A stretch of DNA of 64,000 nucleotides, from assembly GCF_900176165.1 (NCBI RefSeq), contig NZ_FWWU01000009.1, forward strand, positions 1,304,501 to 1,368,500, in the 5' to 3' direction. Position numbers and translations under genes: made by a program. Every line of letters starts with the position of its first letter. Within the stretch, counting starts at the first letter, position 1. Of the stretch, positions 37,381 through 45,701 are shown in pieces. The notes under the pieces were generated by a model. It saw only the letters and a program-made list of their open reading frames with translations. It did not search any database and was not told the DNA's origin. The stretch comes from Deinococcus hopiensis KR-140. Lineage in GTDB: Bacteria > Deinococcota > Deinococci > Deinococcales > Deinococcaceae.

Positions 37381-38499
37381 ATGCTGCAAAAAGTGTGGTT
37401 CGTTCTCGGGGCCCTGACGTTCATGGGAAGTGCAGGCGCGCTGGCCCCAAAGCTTCAGGCGCCCAGGGGCTTTCAGGCGTCCGTATTCGCCGAAGGTTTT
37501 CAGCAACCGCGTTTTATGGCGGTGGCCCCGAATGGTGACGTGTTCGTCAGTGATCCCCAGGCCGGAACGGTGACGGCGCTGCCGGACAGCGATGGCAACG
37601 GGAAGGCGGACGGCAGGGCAGTTTTTGCCTCGGGCCTCAACCGTCCGCACGGGCTGGCCTTCCACGGCGGCTTCCTGTACGTTGCCAACACCGACGGCGT
37701 GGTGCGCTACGCCTACAAGTCCGGGCAGCGTCAGGCGAGCGGTGCGGCGCAGAAGGTGGTGGACCTGCCCGCAGGCGGCGGGCACTGGACCCGTACTGTG
37801 GAATTCGGCCCCGACGGCCGGATGTACGTGGCGGCGGGCAGCACCTGCAACGTCTGTGAGGAGGCGGACCCGCGCCGCGCCGCCGTGTGGGTCTACGGTG
37901 CAGACGGCAAGAACGGCAAACCCTATGCCACCGGCCTGCGAAACCCGGTGGGCTTGGAGTGGTTCGGCGGCACCCTGTACGCCACCAACAACGGGCGTGA
38001 TCAACTGGGCGACGATCTGCCGCCCGAGGGCTTCTACAAACTGAAGGCGGGCGGCTTCTACGGCTGGCCCTACTGCTACACGGTGAAGGCCAGTCAGCCG
38101 CAGGTGTGGGACAGGGACTTTGGCAAGAAGAGTGCGGCCACCTGCACATCCGCCACCCCCGCCTTCGCCCTGGCCACCGGCCACTCCGCGCCGCTGGGCC
38201 TGGCCTTCTCCACGGGCAAGGCGTTTCCCACGGCTTACCGCAACCAAATGTTCGTGGCCCTGCACGGCTCCTGGAACCGCAGCGAGAAGAGCGGCTACAA
38301 GGTGGTGACGGTGAATCCGAAGACGGGTGAGGTGCGCGACTTCCTAACCGGCTTTCTGCGCGGGGGCGAGGTGCTGGGCCGCCCGGTGGACCTCGTGGTG
38401 GCGCGAGACGGCTCGCTGCTGCTCACCGACGACGGCGGGGGGCGCATCTGGCGAATTGCGTACAAGGGGAGCGAGCGGTCCGTTTCAGAAAAACGTTGA
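37381..38499 (+). CDS. Secreted sorbosone/glucose dehydrogenase-like beta-propeller protein
   Basis: The 372-residue exported protein has a signal peptide (about 1-20) followed by a six-bladed propeller of the PQQ-dependent soluble aldose/sorbosone dehydrogenase family. Blade motifs are FQASVFAEGFQQPRFMAVAP, GDVFVSDPQAGTV, LNRPHGLAFHGGFLYVANTD and HWTRTVEFGPDGRMYVAAGS. The catalytic-side GLRNPVGLEWFGGTLYATNN, the GGFYGWPYC segment and the C-terminal RPVDLVVARDGSLLLTDDGG follow. Four cysteines (TCNVCEE, YCYT, TCTS) may form disulfides. No PQQ biosynthesis genes are nearby, so cofactor use is uncertain, and some members of this fold have no enzymatic role. The stop TGA overlaps a TTGACA-like sequence. 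Confidence 0.85.
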   Translation: MLQKVWFVLGALTFMGSAGALAPKLQAPRGFQASVFAEGFQQPRFMAVAPNGDVFVSDPQAGTVTALPDSDGNGKADGRAVFASGLNRPHGLAFHGGFLYVANTDGVVRYAYKSGQRQASGAAQKVVDLPAGGGHWTRTVEFGPDGRMYVAAGSTCNVCEEADPRRAAVWVYGADGKNGKPYATGLRNPVGLEWFGGTLYATNNGRDQLGDDLPPEGFYKLKAGGFYGWPYCYTVKASQPQVWDRDFGKKSAATCTSATPAFALATGHSAPLGLAFSTGKAFPTAYRNQMFVALHGSWNRSEKSGYKVVTVNPKTGEVRDFLTGFLRGGEVLGRPVDLVVARDGSLLLTDDGGGRIWRIAYKGSERSVSEKR

Positions 38500-38779
38500 C
38501 AATTGCAGAACAGGCGAAGCCGACATCTGACGCGCGCCTCTCCTCGCGCAACTGTCAAAGGACCTTTGAAGCAGACCACCCGTGGATCACTTGCCACGGG
38601 TGTAGGCGTTCAGACCTCTGAATGATAAGGGGGTGAAAATCCGTCCTGGCCGGGGGTTCCTCCAAACATCACCGAACTCGGGAAACCGTTTGTCTATGGC
38701 AAGTGGCCCACGGGGGCAGGTCGTCAAACCGCTTCGACAAGCAGTTGACCCCGGGCCGCCAGGCACGTTCCCCACTGCG
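38500..38779. other. Intergenic region with palindromes, about 280 bp
   Basis: It contains an odd 15-bp perfect palindrome TCAAAGGaCCTTTGA (38555-38569) and a hairpin ACCCGTGG/CCACGGGT (38578-38601) that may terminate the preceding gene. The first could be an operator. No gene is visible. Confidence 0.45.
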
Positions 38780-38785
38780 TACACT
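38780..38785 (+). promoter_or_regulatory. -10 box for leaderless membrane-protein gene
   Basis: TACACT lies five bases before the GTG at 38791, with no ribosome-binding site. Confidence 0.5.
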
Positions 38786-38790
38786 GAGCC

Positions 38791-39822
38791 GTGACCACCA
38801 CCCTGCCCGCTGCGTCCGCGCCGGTCCCAGAGGGGACCCTGCGCGCCACCCCCGCCCAGAACTTCGCCACCATCGCCTTTGCGTGGTGGCTGACCACCGG
38901 CATCTTCGTGGACGGCTGGGCGCACAACCGCTTCGGGGAGAGCCTGGAGACGTTTTTCACGCCCTGGCACGCGCTGTTCTACTCGGGTTTTCTGGCCGTG
39001 GCCGCGTGGACGCTGTGGCTGGCCTCACGCGGTTGGCGGGCCGGGCGGCGCGGGCTGGCCGCCTTTCCCGAGGGCTACCACCTCGCGGCCCTCGGGCTCC
39101 CCATCTTCGCCCTGGGCGGTGTCGGGGACCTGATCTGGCACACGGTCTTCGGCATCGAGGTGGGCATTGAGGCCCTGCTCTCGCCCACGCACCTGCTGCT
39201 GTTCGGGGGCGCGGCGTGTCTGCTCGCCGCGCCGCTCGTGAGCGCGTGGCGTACGCCCAGCCCGCGCGTGGCGCCAGCGGGGGTGGTGTGGCCCGCCGTG
39301 CTCTCGGCCACGGCGCTGCTGGGCTTCGTGTCCTTTATGAACATGTACTTGTGGGCGCTGCTTCAGGCCCCGCAGGGCCTGGGCTACGTGCAGACGCGCG
39401 GTGAACTGGCGAGCGTGCTCGTGACCGCGCTGATCCTGGCTGCGCCCGTACTGCTGCTGCTGCGCCGCTTTCAACTGCCGTTCGGGGCCGTGACGCTGAT
39501 GTACGGGCTCAACACCCTGATGATGGCCCTGATGCTGGTGCCCGGCGAGTGGCGCGTGCCGCTTTTGCTCGCGGCGTGTGGCCTGCTGGTGGACGTGCTG
39601 CTGCTCCTCCTGAAGCCCTCGCCCGCCCAGCCCTGGGCCCTGCGCGTCTTCGCCTTCCTGCTGCCGCTTGCCGTGTGGGGACCGTATCTGGGCGGCCTGG
39701 CGGCGCTGCACCTGACCAACCTCAGCCTGGAACTGTGGATGGGCATGGCGGTCATGACGGGGTGGGGCGGCGTGGGCTTGAGCGCGCTGGTGGTGCCGCC
39801 GCCCGTTCCGGCAGAGGGTTGA
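38791..39822 (+). CDS. Polytopic membrane protein, function unknown
   Basis: The 343-residue product is strongly hydrophobic, with about nine predicted membrane helices between residues 25 and 335. Polar landmarks suggest buried metal or heme sites: FVDGWAHN, TPWHALFYSG, GDLIWHTVFG and SPTHLLLFGG each contain a histidine or aspartate within or beside a helix. The histidine pattern is reminiscent of copper- or heme-handling membrane proteins, but I cannot assign a family. The GTG start follows TACACT by five bases. The nitroreductase gene begins 62 bases later with its own promoter. No signal peptide is separate from helix 1. Confidence 0.8.
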   Translation: MTTTLPAASAPVPEGTLRATPAQNFATIAFAWWLTTGIFVDGWAHNRFGESLETFFTPWHALFYSGFLAVAAWTLWLASRGWRAGRRGLAAFPEGYHLAALGLPIFALGGVGDLIWHTVFGIEVGIEALLSPTHLLLFGGAACLLAAPLVSAWRTPSPRVAPAGVVWPAVLSATALLGFVSFMNMYLWALLQAPQGLGYVQTRGELASVLVTALILAAPVLLLLRRFQLPFGAVTLMYGLNTLMMALMLVPGEWRVPLLLAACGLLVDVLLLLLKPSPAQPWALRVFAFLLPLAVWGPYLGGLAALHLTNLSLELWMGMAVMTGWGGVGLSALVVPPPVPAEG

Positions 39823-39871
39823 GGGCCGGGAGCAGGGGGTCCACCAGCTTTTTGCCCTCTGCTCCCCGGCG

Positions 39872-39877
39872 TATGCT
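39872..39877 (+). promoter_or_regulatory. -10 box for leaderless nitroreductase gene
   Basis: TATGCT lies seven bases before the GTG at 39885. It overlaps an in-frame ATG at 39873, which argues that the GTG is the real start. Confidence 0.5.
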
Positions 39878-39884
39878 GCCCCGC

Positions 39885-40682
39885 GTGACCACCTCGCTCC
39901 CGGTTCGTCCTGCCCGCACGCCCGAGGAAGTGCGGGCCTTCTACGACGCCCACCGCACCGTCCGCCGCTACGTAACGCGTGAGGACGGCTCCCCGCTGCC
40001 CCTGCCTCCGGAGCATCTGGAAGCCATTCTGCACGCCGCCCAGCGGGCCCCTACCGACGCCACCGCACAACTCTATTCCCTGATTCGCCTCACGCACCCG
40101 GAGGTTCGCGCCCGCGCCGCTGAACTGACGAACAACGCCCATATCGCCACCGCGTCCGAGGCCCTCACCGTCTGCCTGGATGTGCGGCGCACCGGGCAAA
40201 TTCTGGGAGCCACCGGAAACCACGTGGGCCACTGGCCCGCTGTTGCCGTGCATTTCGGCATTGGCGACGCGGTGATGGCTGGGCAGAACCTGCTGACCGC
40301 CGCTGAGATGCTGGGGTACCAGGGCTGCTGGATCGGTGGGGTCCTGAACGGGCTCGGCGGCCTGTTGGATCTGCTGGAGCTTCCCCAGGGCGTACTGCCC
40401 TTTGCCGCGCTGACCATCGGCACGCCCGCCGAGCAGCCGCCCCTGCGCCCGCGCGTGCCCCGGCCCCTCGTTGTCCACGAGGACCGCTACCGTGACGGCA
40501 CGCCCGAAGAGCTGCGGGAGGCGGTGGAGCTGATGAACCCCATCGCCGCGCGGCGGGACCACCCGGGCGACTGGGCGCGGCTCCTGCGCGCGTACTGGGC
40601 TCCGGGCGGCAGCATGGAGGGCCGCGAGCCGCATCTGGTTGCGGCGCTGAAACGGCAGGGCCTGTGGGCAGGCGAGGAGTAG
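39885..40682 (+). CDS. Nitroreductase family protein
   Basis: The 265-residue protein is a flavin (FMN) reductase of the NfsA/Frp-like branch. Landmarks are FYDAHRTVRRYV (the FMN phosphate Arg motif), LEAILHAAQRAPTDATAQLYS, the ALTVCLDVRR strand, the central FGIGDAVMAGQNLLTAAEML helix and GYQGCWIGGV. The C-terminal IGTPAEQPPLRPRVPRPLVV is also family-like. It likely reduces quinones, nitro compounds or flavins with NAD(P)H. GTG at 39885 is preferred because TATGCT ends seven bases before it; ATG at 39873 would overlap that box. The gene is monocistronic. Confidence 0.88.
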   Translation: MTTSLPVRPARTPEEVRAFYDAHRTVRRYVTREDGSPLPLPPEHLEAILHAAQRAPTDATAQLYSLIRLTHPEVRARAAELTNNAHIATASEALTVCLDVRRTGQILGATGNHVGHWPAVAVHFGIGDAVMAGQNLLTAAEMLGYQGCWIGGVLNGLGGLLDLLELPQGVLPFAALTIGTPAEQPPLRPRVPRPLVVHEDRYRDGTPEELREAVELMNPIAARRDHPGDWARLLRAYWAPGGSMEGREPHLVAALKRQGLWAGEE

Positions 40683-40734
40683 GAGGGGTGGGCTCACCTG
40701 AGGCGGGTGTGGGCGGGCAGGACGGGAGAAGAAG

Positions 40735-41197
40735 GCGGCTGATCACGCTCTTCGCGCTGGGGTTTTTCCTCTGGGGTCCGGAGCAACGACGTGCGCCTTT
40801 CAGGCTTTTTTTGAAGCGGTGAAGCGGGCGGACGCCGCCGCTCCCGTTGAAGTCAGGAGGCCGGTTTTCGAGACGCTTGGCGCGCGTACGTGTGCTCAGG
40901 GGATGGAAGTGGCCGCTTTACAGGCTTAGGTTGGGTAAACCTCCTGCAACACGCCTCCCTTTCCCTGCGTGACGGCCTATCCACTCGGAACGCGCTGGGT
41001 CTCCTTCCGCTGGATCGGCGGCGAAGTCACTGCCCCGGAACCTGTTTACTGCGGTGCCCCGTCGTGCAATGGAGCTGCTCGTGGGCGGTGCAACCGCCCA
41101 CAGCGTGCTGTTTCAAAACGGTTGGACCGGCATCGCTGATCCCCCTCCTCCAAACAAGCTGCCCGCATGGATTGAGGCTTATCGCCAGCAGAAGTGA
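40735..41197 (+). pseudogene. Decayed gene, probable small exported protein
   Basis: A signal-peptide-like piece (RRLITLFALGFFLWG) near 40735 is followed in another frame by AFQAFFEAVKRADAAAPVEV and RRPVFETLGARTCAQGMEVA up to a TAG. Further right CVTAYPLGTRWVSFRWIGGE and then, after another shift, ELLVGGATAHSVLFQNGWTG leads to WIEAYRQQK and a TGA at 41195-41197. The order is consistent with one gene of about 150 codons that has taken several indels. Family unknown. Confidence 0.5.
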
Positions 41198-41262
41198 CGC
41201 GGCCCGCCGTGTGTACGTGCCCACCCCTAACCTGCCCCATCCCTGAACCGCCCCGCCTCCCG

Positions 41263-41268
41263 TATTCT
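41263..41268 (+). promoter_or_regulatory. -10 box for leaderless Cys/Met enzyme gene
   Basis: TATTCT lies six bases before the ATG at 41275, with only cytosines between. Confidence 0.5.
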
Positions 41269-41274
41269 CCCCCC

Positions 41275-42450
41275 ATGTCCACCTCCGACTACGATCTGAC
41301 CACGCTGGCCGCCCGCTCGGGCGAGGAAGCGCGTCCCAACGGCAGCGTGCCGCTGGTGGAACCCCTGTACCAGTCCACCGTGTACGCCTATCCCGATCTG
41401 GACGCCCTGGAACGTGCCATGAGCGGCGAGGAGCCCAGCAGCTTTTACTACCGTAACGGCACGCCCAATGCGGCCACCCTGGAGCGCGCCCTCGCCACGC
41501 TGGAAGGCACTGACGCGGCCCTGGCTGCCGGAAGCGGGATGGCCGCCATCAGCGCCGCGCTGCTCGGTGTGCTGCGGGCCGGTGATCACGTGGTGGCCGA
41601 TGCCCGCGTCTACGGCGTGTCTTACGCCCTGCTCGCAGAAGAGTTTCCCCGTCTGGGCATCACTACCACCTTCGTGGACGCCTGCAACCCCGCCGAGGTA
41701 GAAGCGGCCTTTCGGCCCGAAACGCGTGTGTTGCACGTCGAAAGCCTGACCAACCCACTCATGACCGTGCCCGACGTGCCCCGCCTGGCCGAACTCGCCC
41801 ACGCGCGCGGCTCGGTGCTGAGCGTGGACAACACCTTCGCGAGCCCCGCTGTGTTTCGCCCGGCGCTGCATGGGGCCGATCTGGTAACGCACTCCATCAG
41901 CAAATACCTCAGCGGACACAGCAACGCGTTTGGCGGTGTGGCCTGCGGGCGCGCGGACCTGATTGCCTCGGCCCGGACCCGCCTGCTGCGGCTGGGCGGA
42001 ACCATGAGCGCCTTTGACGCGTGGATGACGGTGCAGGGCCTCAAGACGCTGGGCCTGCGGATGCGGGCCCACTCCGGTAACGCGCAGGCTGTGGCCGACG
42101 TGCTGGCAAATCACCCGCGCGTACGGGCCGTATACCACCCCGGTCTGGCGGACCACGCACAGTTCAAGCGGGCCGCCGAACTCTATCCGAATGGTTTCGG
42201 CGGGATGCTCAGCGCTGACATCGACGATGCCCCCGCCTTTGTCCGTGCGCTGGCGGGCCGCATTCCCCTCGCGCCCAGCCTCGCCGACGTGGTGACCACC
42301 CTCTCCTGGCCATGGGGCACCTCGCACCGTGCCTTGCCGGAGACCGAGCGCCGCCGCCTGGGCATCACGCCGAACCTGCTGCGGGTGTCGGTGGGCATCG
42401 AGGACATTTCGGACCTGCTCACGGACATCGAGGGAGCGCTGGAGGGCTGA
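41275..42450 (+). CDS. Cys/Met metabolism PLP-dependent enzyme (cystathionine gamma-synthase-like)
   Basis: The 391-residue protein belongs to the trans-sulfuration enzymes. The PLP lysine is in HSISKYLSGHSNAFGG. Other landmarks are YQSTVYAYPDLDALERAM, the PLP-phosphate motif AAGSGMAAISAAL, the DNTFASP aspartate strand, NPLMTVPDVPRLAELAHARG and the C-terminal RVSVGIEDISDLLTDIE. The family includes cystathionine gamma-synthase, beta- and gamma-lyases and O-acetylhomoserine sulfhydrylase, and sequence alone does not separate them. TATTCT lies six bases before the ATG. No methionine or cysteine genes are adjacent, so the reaction cannot be narrowed. Confidence 0.9.
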   Translation: MSTSDYDLTTLAARSGEEARPNGSVPLVEPLYQSTVYAYPDLDALERAMSGEEPSSFYYRNGTPNAATLERALATLEGTDAALAAGSGMAAISAALLGVLRAGDHVVADARVYGVSYALLAEEFPRLGITTTFVDACNPAEVEAAFRPETRVLHVESLTNPLMTVPDVPRLAELAHARGSVLSVDNTFASPAVFRPALHGADLVTHSISKYLSGHSNAFGGVACGRADLIASARTRLLRLGGTMSAFDAWMTVQGLKTLGLRMRAHSGNAQAVADVLANHPRVRAVYHPGLADHAQFKRAAELYPNGFGGMLSADIDDAPAFVRALAGRIPLAPSLADVVTTLSWPWGTSHRALPETERRRLGITPNLLRVSVGIEDISDLLTDIEGALEG

Positions 42451-42452
42451 AG

Positions 42453-42719
42453 ATGCGCCTGCGCATCCCCTTCACCACGTTGCTGCTCACGCTGCCTTCG
42501 GCCTGCGCCCGGGACAGATCGGGCTGAATACCGGGCGCAGCGTGGGCCGCCTGCGAAGGACCCCGCGGACACCGCTGTCCGTCAGGTGGAGGTCGCTGCC
42601 TGGCCCTGGTCGACGCCTCCAGAGGGCAAAAGCGTGCGCCATTCGCCTGCACCTTCACGAACCGTTCGGACAGCCGCTGGGTGCAGCCCACTTCTCTGGC
42701 GCTGGGGCCCAGGGCCCGC
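42453..42719 (+). pseudogene. Relic of a small lipoprotein or exported protein
   Basis: An ATG at 42453, two bases after the upstream stop, gives a signal-like MRLRIPFTTLLLTLPSACA and then an early stop at 42525-42527. Protein-like stretches continue in other frames: DTAVRQVEVAAWPWST and RAPFACTFTNRSDSRWVQPT. This is a broken gene with a lipobox-like end (LPSACA). Confidence 0.5.
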
Positions 42720-43529
42720 TCAGAGCTTGGTGATCGCCGCCCGTTCGCTGTACTGCTGGAAAACGGTGCCGTACTCGCCCCGCGCCTCGGCGCAGCGCTG
42801 GGGCTTGACGCGTTCGACGATCACCTCGGTCACGTCCGGAGTGCTGGACAGAATCTCCACCGTTTCGCGGATGTAGTCCGCCAGCGCCAGGGCATGCGGG
42901 TTAGTAGCCTGCGCCGGGCCCTGAAGCTCCGTCTGCACGAAGGGCGGAATCAGTTCGATCACCTGCACCTGGGTGTCCCGCAACTGGTGGCGCAGCGCCT
43001 GGGTGTACGGGTGAATGGCCGCCTTTGTGGCCCCGTAGCCCGGGTTACCCGCCTTGGGCGCGAAGGCGATGCCCGAGGAGACGGCCAACACGGTGCCCCG
43101 CGGCTGGGTCAGCAGGTGCGGCAGCAACGCGGCGTTCAGGCGAATGGGCCCCAGCAGATTGGTGGCGATCGTCGCTTCAGCCACCTCCAGCGGGCCGGCC
43201 CGCAGGTTCTCGCCGCGCACGATGCCCGCGTTGTGGATCACAACGTTCAGCGCCGGAAAGGCGCGCAGCTGCTCCGCCGTAAAACGCTGGATGGCGCCCG
43301 GTTCCTCGATGTCGAGGATCCGGGGATGCACGCCCGGATTTGTCGCCGACACCGCGTTCAGCTGCGCCTACCGCCCCGCGGTGATGACCGCGTTGCCGAG
43401 CGCGTGAAACTGCTGCGCGAGGGCCTGGCCGATGCCCGAGCCACCGCCCGGAATCAGGATGGTGTTCCTCCTGACAAGGAGCGTAGAATAGACACGCGCT
43501 TTTGGGAAGTAAGCACCTGAAAGGGTCAT
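42720..43529 (-). pseudogene. Short-chain dehydrogenase interrupted by one in-frame stop
   Basis: The minus-strand frame from ATG 43529 contains the SDR cofactor motif LIPGGGSGIGQALAQQFHAL and ends VITAGR at a TAG (43368-43370). The same frame then continues without shift as AQLNAVSATNPGVHPRILDI, with the NVVIHNAG motif, the catalytic S-YxxxK (AVSSGIAFAP, PGYGATKAA) and the rest of a DltE-type SDR to 42720. A single nonsense codon therefore splits an otherwise complete enzyme. It is divergent from an HxlR regulator gene. AGGAGG near 43457 would serve a start at the GGGSGIG region, but no ATG is present there. Confidence 0.75.
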
Positions 43530-43553
43530 ACTTACCGAAAGGAGAGTGAAGCT

Positions 43554-43985
43554 GTGGTGGACGTTGAAGGGGCCAGACTGGTACGGGGAACGCTTTTCCC
43601 CGGTCTTTACACGCCGCCTGCAGAGACTGGTCCAGGGTTGGACCGGTTGCCGCGCGAGATTACCGGACGGGTGGCCGACAAGTGGACGGTGACCGCGTTG
43701 GAGGTCCCCGCAGACCACGGGCGGCTGCGCTTTACCCAGGTGGGCGAGTGGATGGGCGGCTTGAGCCAGAAGACGCTGACGAAGGCCCTGCGGCAGATGG
43801 GGACCGGCGGGCCGGTGCCGCGCACGGTCTATCCCGTTATTCCGCCCCAGGTGAAGTGCGGGCTGACAGATATGGGCGGTGGTCTGAGCGCGGCCTTCTG
43901 CGGCGGGCGGCACTGGGCCGAGCGGCACCGTGAAGCCGTCGGGGCGGCCCGTCAGACATTTGGCAGCCGTTGCGGGAACTCCTGA
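43554..43985 (+). CDS. HxlR-type winged-helix transcriptional regulator
   Basis: The 143-residue protein has the HxlR core. EITGRVADKWTVTALEVPAD is followed by GRLRFTQVGEWMGGLSQKTL and TKALRQMG, the recognition-helix region, then the RTVYPVIPPQV wing and GLTDMGGGLSAAF. HxlR proteins often control a divergent oxidoreductase in response to electrophiles or quinones. Here the divergent gene is the SDR with an internal stop, 24 bases away. GGAG at 43541 precedes the GTG at 43554; GTG 43557 is an alternative. Several glycines (MGTGGPVP, MGGGLS, FCGGRH) replace residues usually charged, which may mark early decay along with its target. Confidence 0.8.
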   Translation: MVDVEGARLVRGTLFPGLYTPPAETGPGLDRLPREITGRVADKWTVTALEVPADHGRLRFTQVGEWMGGLSQKTLTKALRQMGTGGPVPRTVYPVIPPQVKCGLTDMGGGLSAAFCGGRHWAERHREAVGAARQTFGSRCGNS

Positions 43986-43997
43986 GGGCTGCCGTCC

Positions 43998-44561
43998 ATG
44001 CCCCTTTCCCACGCCATCGGCTTTGACGACTCGCCCTTCGCCCGTGAGCACCGCGGCGATGTGCGCGTCTTTGGCACAGTGTTCGCAGGATGGACCCTGC
44101 ACGGAGTGGTCAGCGGACGGGTCCGGCGCGACGGGCGCAACAGCACGCCCGAACTCGCGCGCCTCGTGCAGGAAAGTGGCGCGGCCGGGCACCTGCAGCT
44201 GATTTTGCTTCAGGGCGTGGCGCTGGCAGGCTTCAACGTGGTAGACGCCCCCACGCTGCGCTCGGCCACGGGGTTGCCCGTCCTGATCGTGGCCCGGCGG
44301 GCGCCGAATCTCGACCGCATCCGCACCGCGCTGCTCACGCGCGTACCGGGCGGAGCGCGCAAGTGGCGCTTGATCGAGGCTCTCGGGCCGATGGAGCCGT
44401 GTGGGGGCGTGTACGTGCAGCGGGTGGGGCTGGACCTCGACGAGGCTGGGCAATCCCTCGCTGCCCTCACGGTGACCGGGCGCATTCCCGAGCCCCTGCG
44501 GGCCGCCCACCTGATCGCGGGAGGAGTGATGCGGGGCAGCAGCCGGGGCGGGCGGGTGTGA
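43998..44561 (+). CDS. DUF99 family protein (endonuclease V-related fold)
   Basis: The 187-residue protein matches the DUF99/UPF0215 family. It opens AIGFDDSPFAREHRGDVRVF and then shows the LILLQGVALAGFNVVDAPTL strand and ATGLPVLIVARRAPNLDRIR. The DD in IGFDDSPF is a conserved acidic pair. The family is structurally related to endonuclease V, but a nuclease role is not established for it. The start is 12 bases after the HxlR stop, so they could share a transcript. A DNA or nucleotide function is plausible in this genus but not shown. Confidence 0.82.
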   Translation: MPLSHAIGFDDSPFAREHRGDVRVFGTVFAGWTLHGVVSGRVRRDGRNSTPELARLVQESGAAGHLQLILLQGVALAGFNVVDAPTLRSATGLPVLIVARRAPNLDRIRTALLTRVPGGARKWRLIEALGPMEPCGGVYVQRVGLDLDEAGQSLAALTVTGRIPEPLRAAHLIAGGVMRGSSRGGRV

Positions 44562-44565
44562 AGCT

Positions 44566-45669
44566 TTAGCCCGGCTTCTGCGCGTTCTCAATCTCCCGCA
44601 GGTGGCGGATGCGGTCCAGGGTGCCGGGGTGGGTCTGCAGCAGGTCTTCGACGCGGTGCTCCGCCTTTACGCTGTTCTCGTCGGCGTTCTTGTCCTCGGT
44701 TTCCAGACGTCCCAGGATGTCCCGCAGGGGCTTGGTGCTGCCGTAGGCCCCCATCAGAAAGCGGCCCGACACCTCGTCGGCCTGCGTCTCCGCGTCTCTG
44801 GAGTAGCCGCGTTGCAGCAGCGAGGCCGGCACGGCGGCGGCGAAGGTGCCCGCGCTGATCAGGTCCCCCGTCACCGCCACGGTGAGGAGGGTCAGGCCCA
44901 GGCCCTGATATACCCCGGTCAGGGCGTGCCGGTGGGTCACGTGCCCCGATTCGTGGGCGAGCACGCCCAGCAGTTCGCGGTCCGAGCGCGACAGGGCCAC
45001 GAGCTGATCGGTCATCACCACGGTGCCGTTGGGCAGCGCAAATGCGTTCGCGCCGATCTCGAAAGGAGCCCCGTTCGGCGCGCCGTCGCGCAGCAGCAGC
45101 CGGTAGGGGTAGCTGCCACCCGCCCACTTGGTGACCTGCCGGAAGCCTGCCTGAAGTTGCGCCTGCTTCGCCCCGCTGAGGTGGCTGGGGCCCAGATAAT
45201 GGCCCTGGTCCAGAAACTCCACCGTTTCCCGGTCAAAGGCCACCAGCACGCTCCGGGGGGTGGCGCTCGCCGCGCCGCGAGCCAGCATTGGGATTCCGAA
45301 CACCACGAACGCCACCGATAGCGCCAGCGTGAGCCCCAGCGCCCCCAGGGCCGTCCACCACCGCGCCTCCAGCCGCCGCACGCCGCTCAGCGCACGGTTG
45401 CGGCCGAGCCGCGCCTCCAGGGCCGTGACCCCCGCGTCGTCTGGCGTCTCGAAGCGCGCGCCGTCTGGAAACTTCAGCACCCGCCGCACACCGGGAATGG
45501 GCGGGTCAATGCGCAGTTGGCGCAGGGGCCAGCGCGTCTCGGTGCCGCCCTCGATATGCAGCGTCGCGCGCTCGCCTGCCACATCCAGCGTGGCCTGGTG
45601 ATGCCGGCTGCTGCGCCCGTCGAAGGCCACGCCGGACAGCGAGAGAAGGGGGAGAGAAGGAGAAGTCAA
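44566..45669 (-). CDS. M48-family zinc metallopeptidase with one membrane helix
   Basis: The 367-residue protein has an N-terminal region that may bind a partner (about 1-100), one membrane helix (about 108-130) and an M48 peptidase domain. The HESGH zinc motif is at residues 239-243 and a third-ligand glutamate is probably in the later AETQADEVSGRFL segment. The catalytic site looks intact. The start is taken as TTG at 45669, because GAGGTG lies four bases upstream and no ATG gives a sensible N-terminus. It follows the DUF898 gene by 32 bases on the same strand, a pairing seen in other bacteria. Envelope protein quality control is likely. Confidence 0.85.
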   Translation of the reverse strand: MTSPSLPLLSLSGVAFDGRSSRHHQATLDVAGERATLHIEGGTETRWPLRQLRIDPPIPGVRRVLKFPDGARFETPDDAGVTALEARLGRNRALSGVRRLEARWWTALGALGLTLALSVAFVVFGIPMLARGAASATPRSVLVAFDRETVEFLDQGHYLGPSHLSGAKQAQLQAGFRQVTKWAGGSYPYRLLLRDGAPNGAPFEIGANAFALPNGTVVMTDQLVALSRSDRELLGVLAHESGHVTHRHALTGVYQGLGLTLLTVAVTGDLISAGTFAAAVPASLLQRGYSRDAETQADEVSGRFLMGAYGSTKPLRDILGRLETEDKNADENSVKAEHRVEDLLQTHPGTLDRIRHLREIENAQKPG

Positions 45670-45701
45670 GGGGCACCTCGGGGAGTGGGAGTTCGGCGGG
45701 G

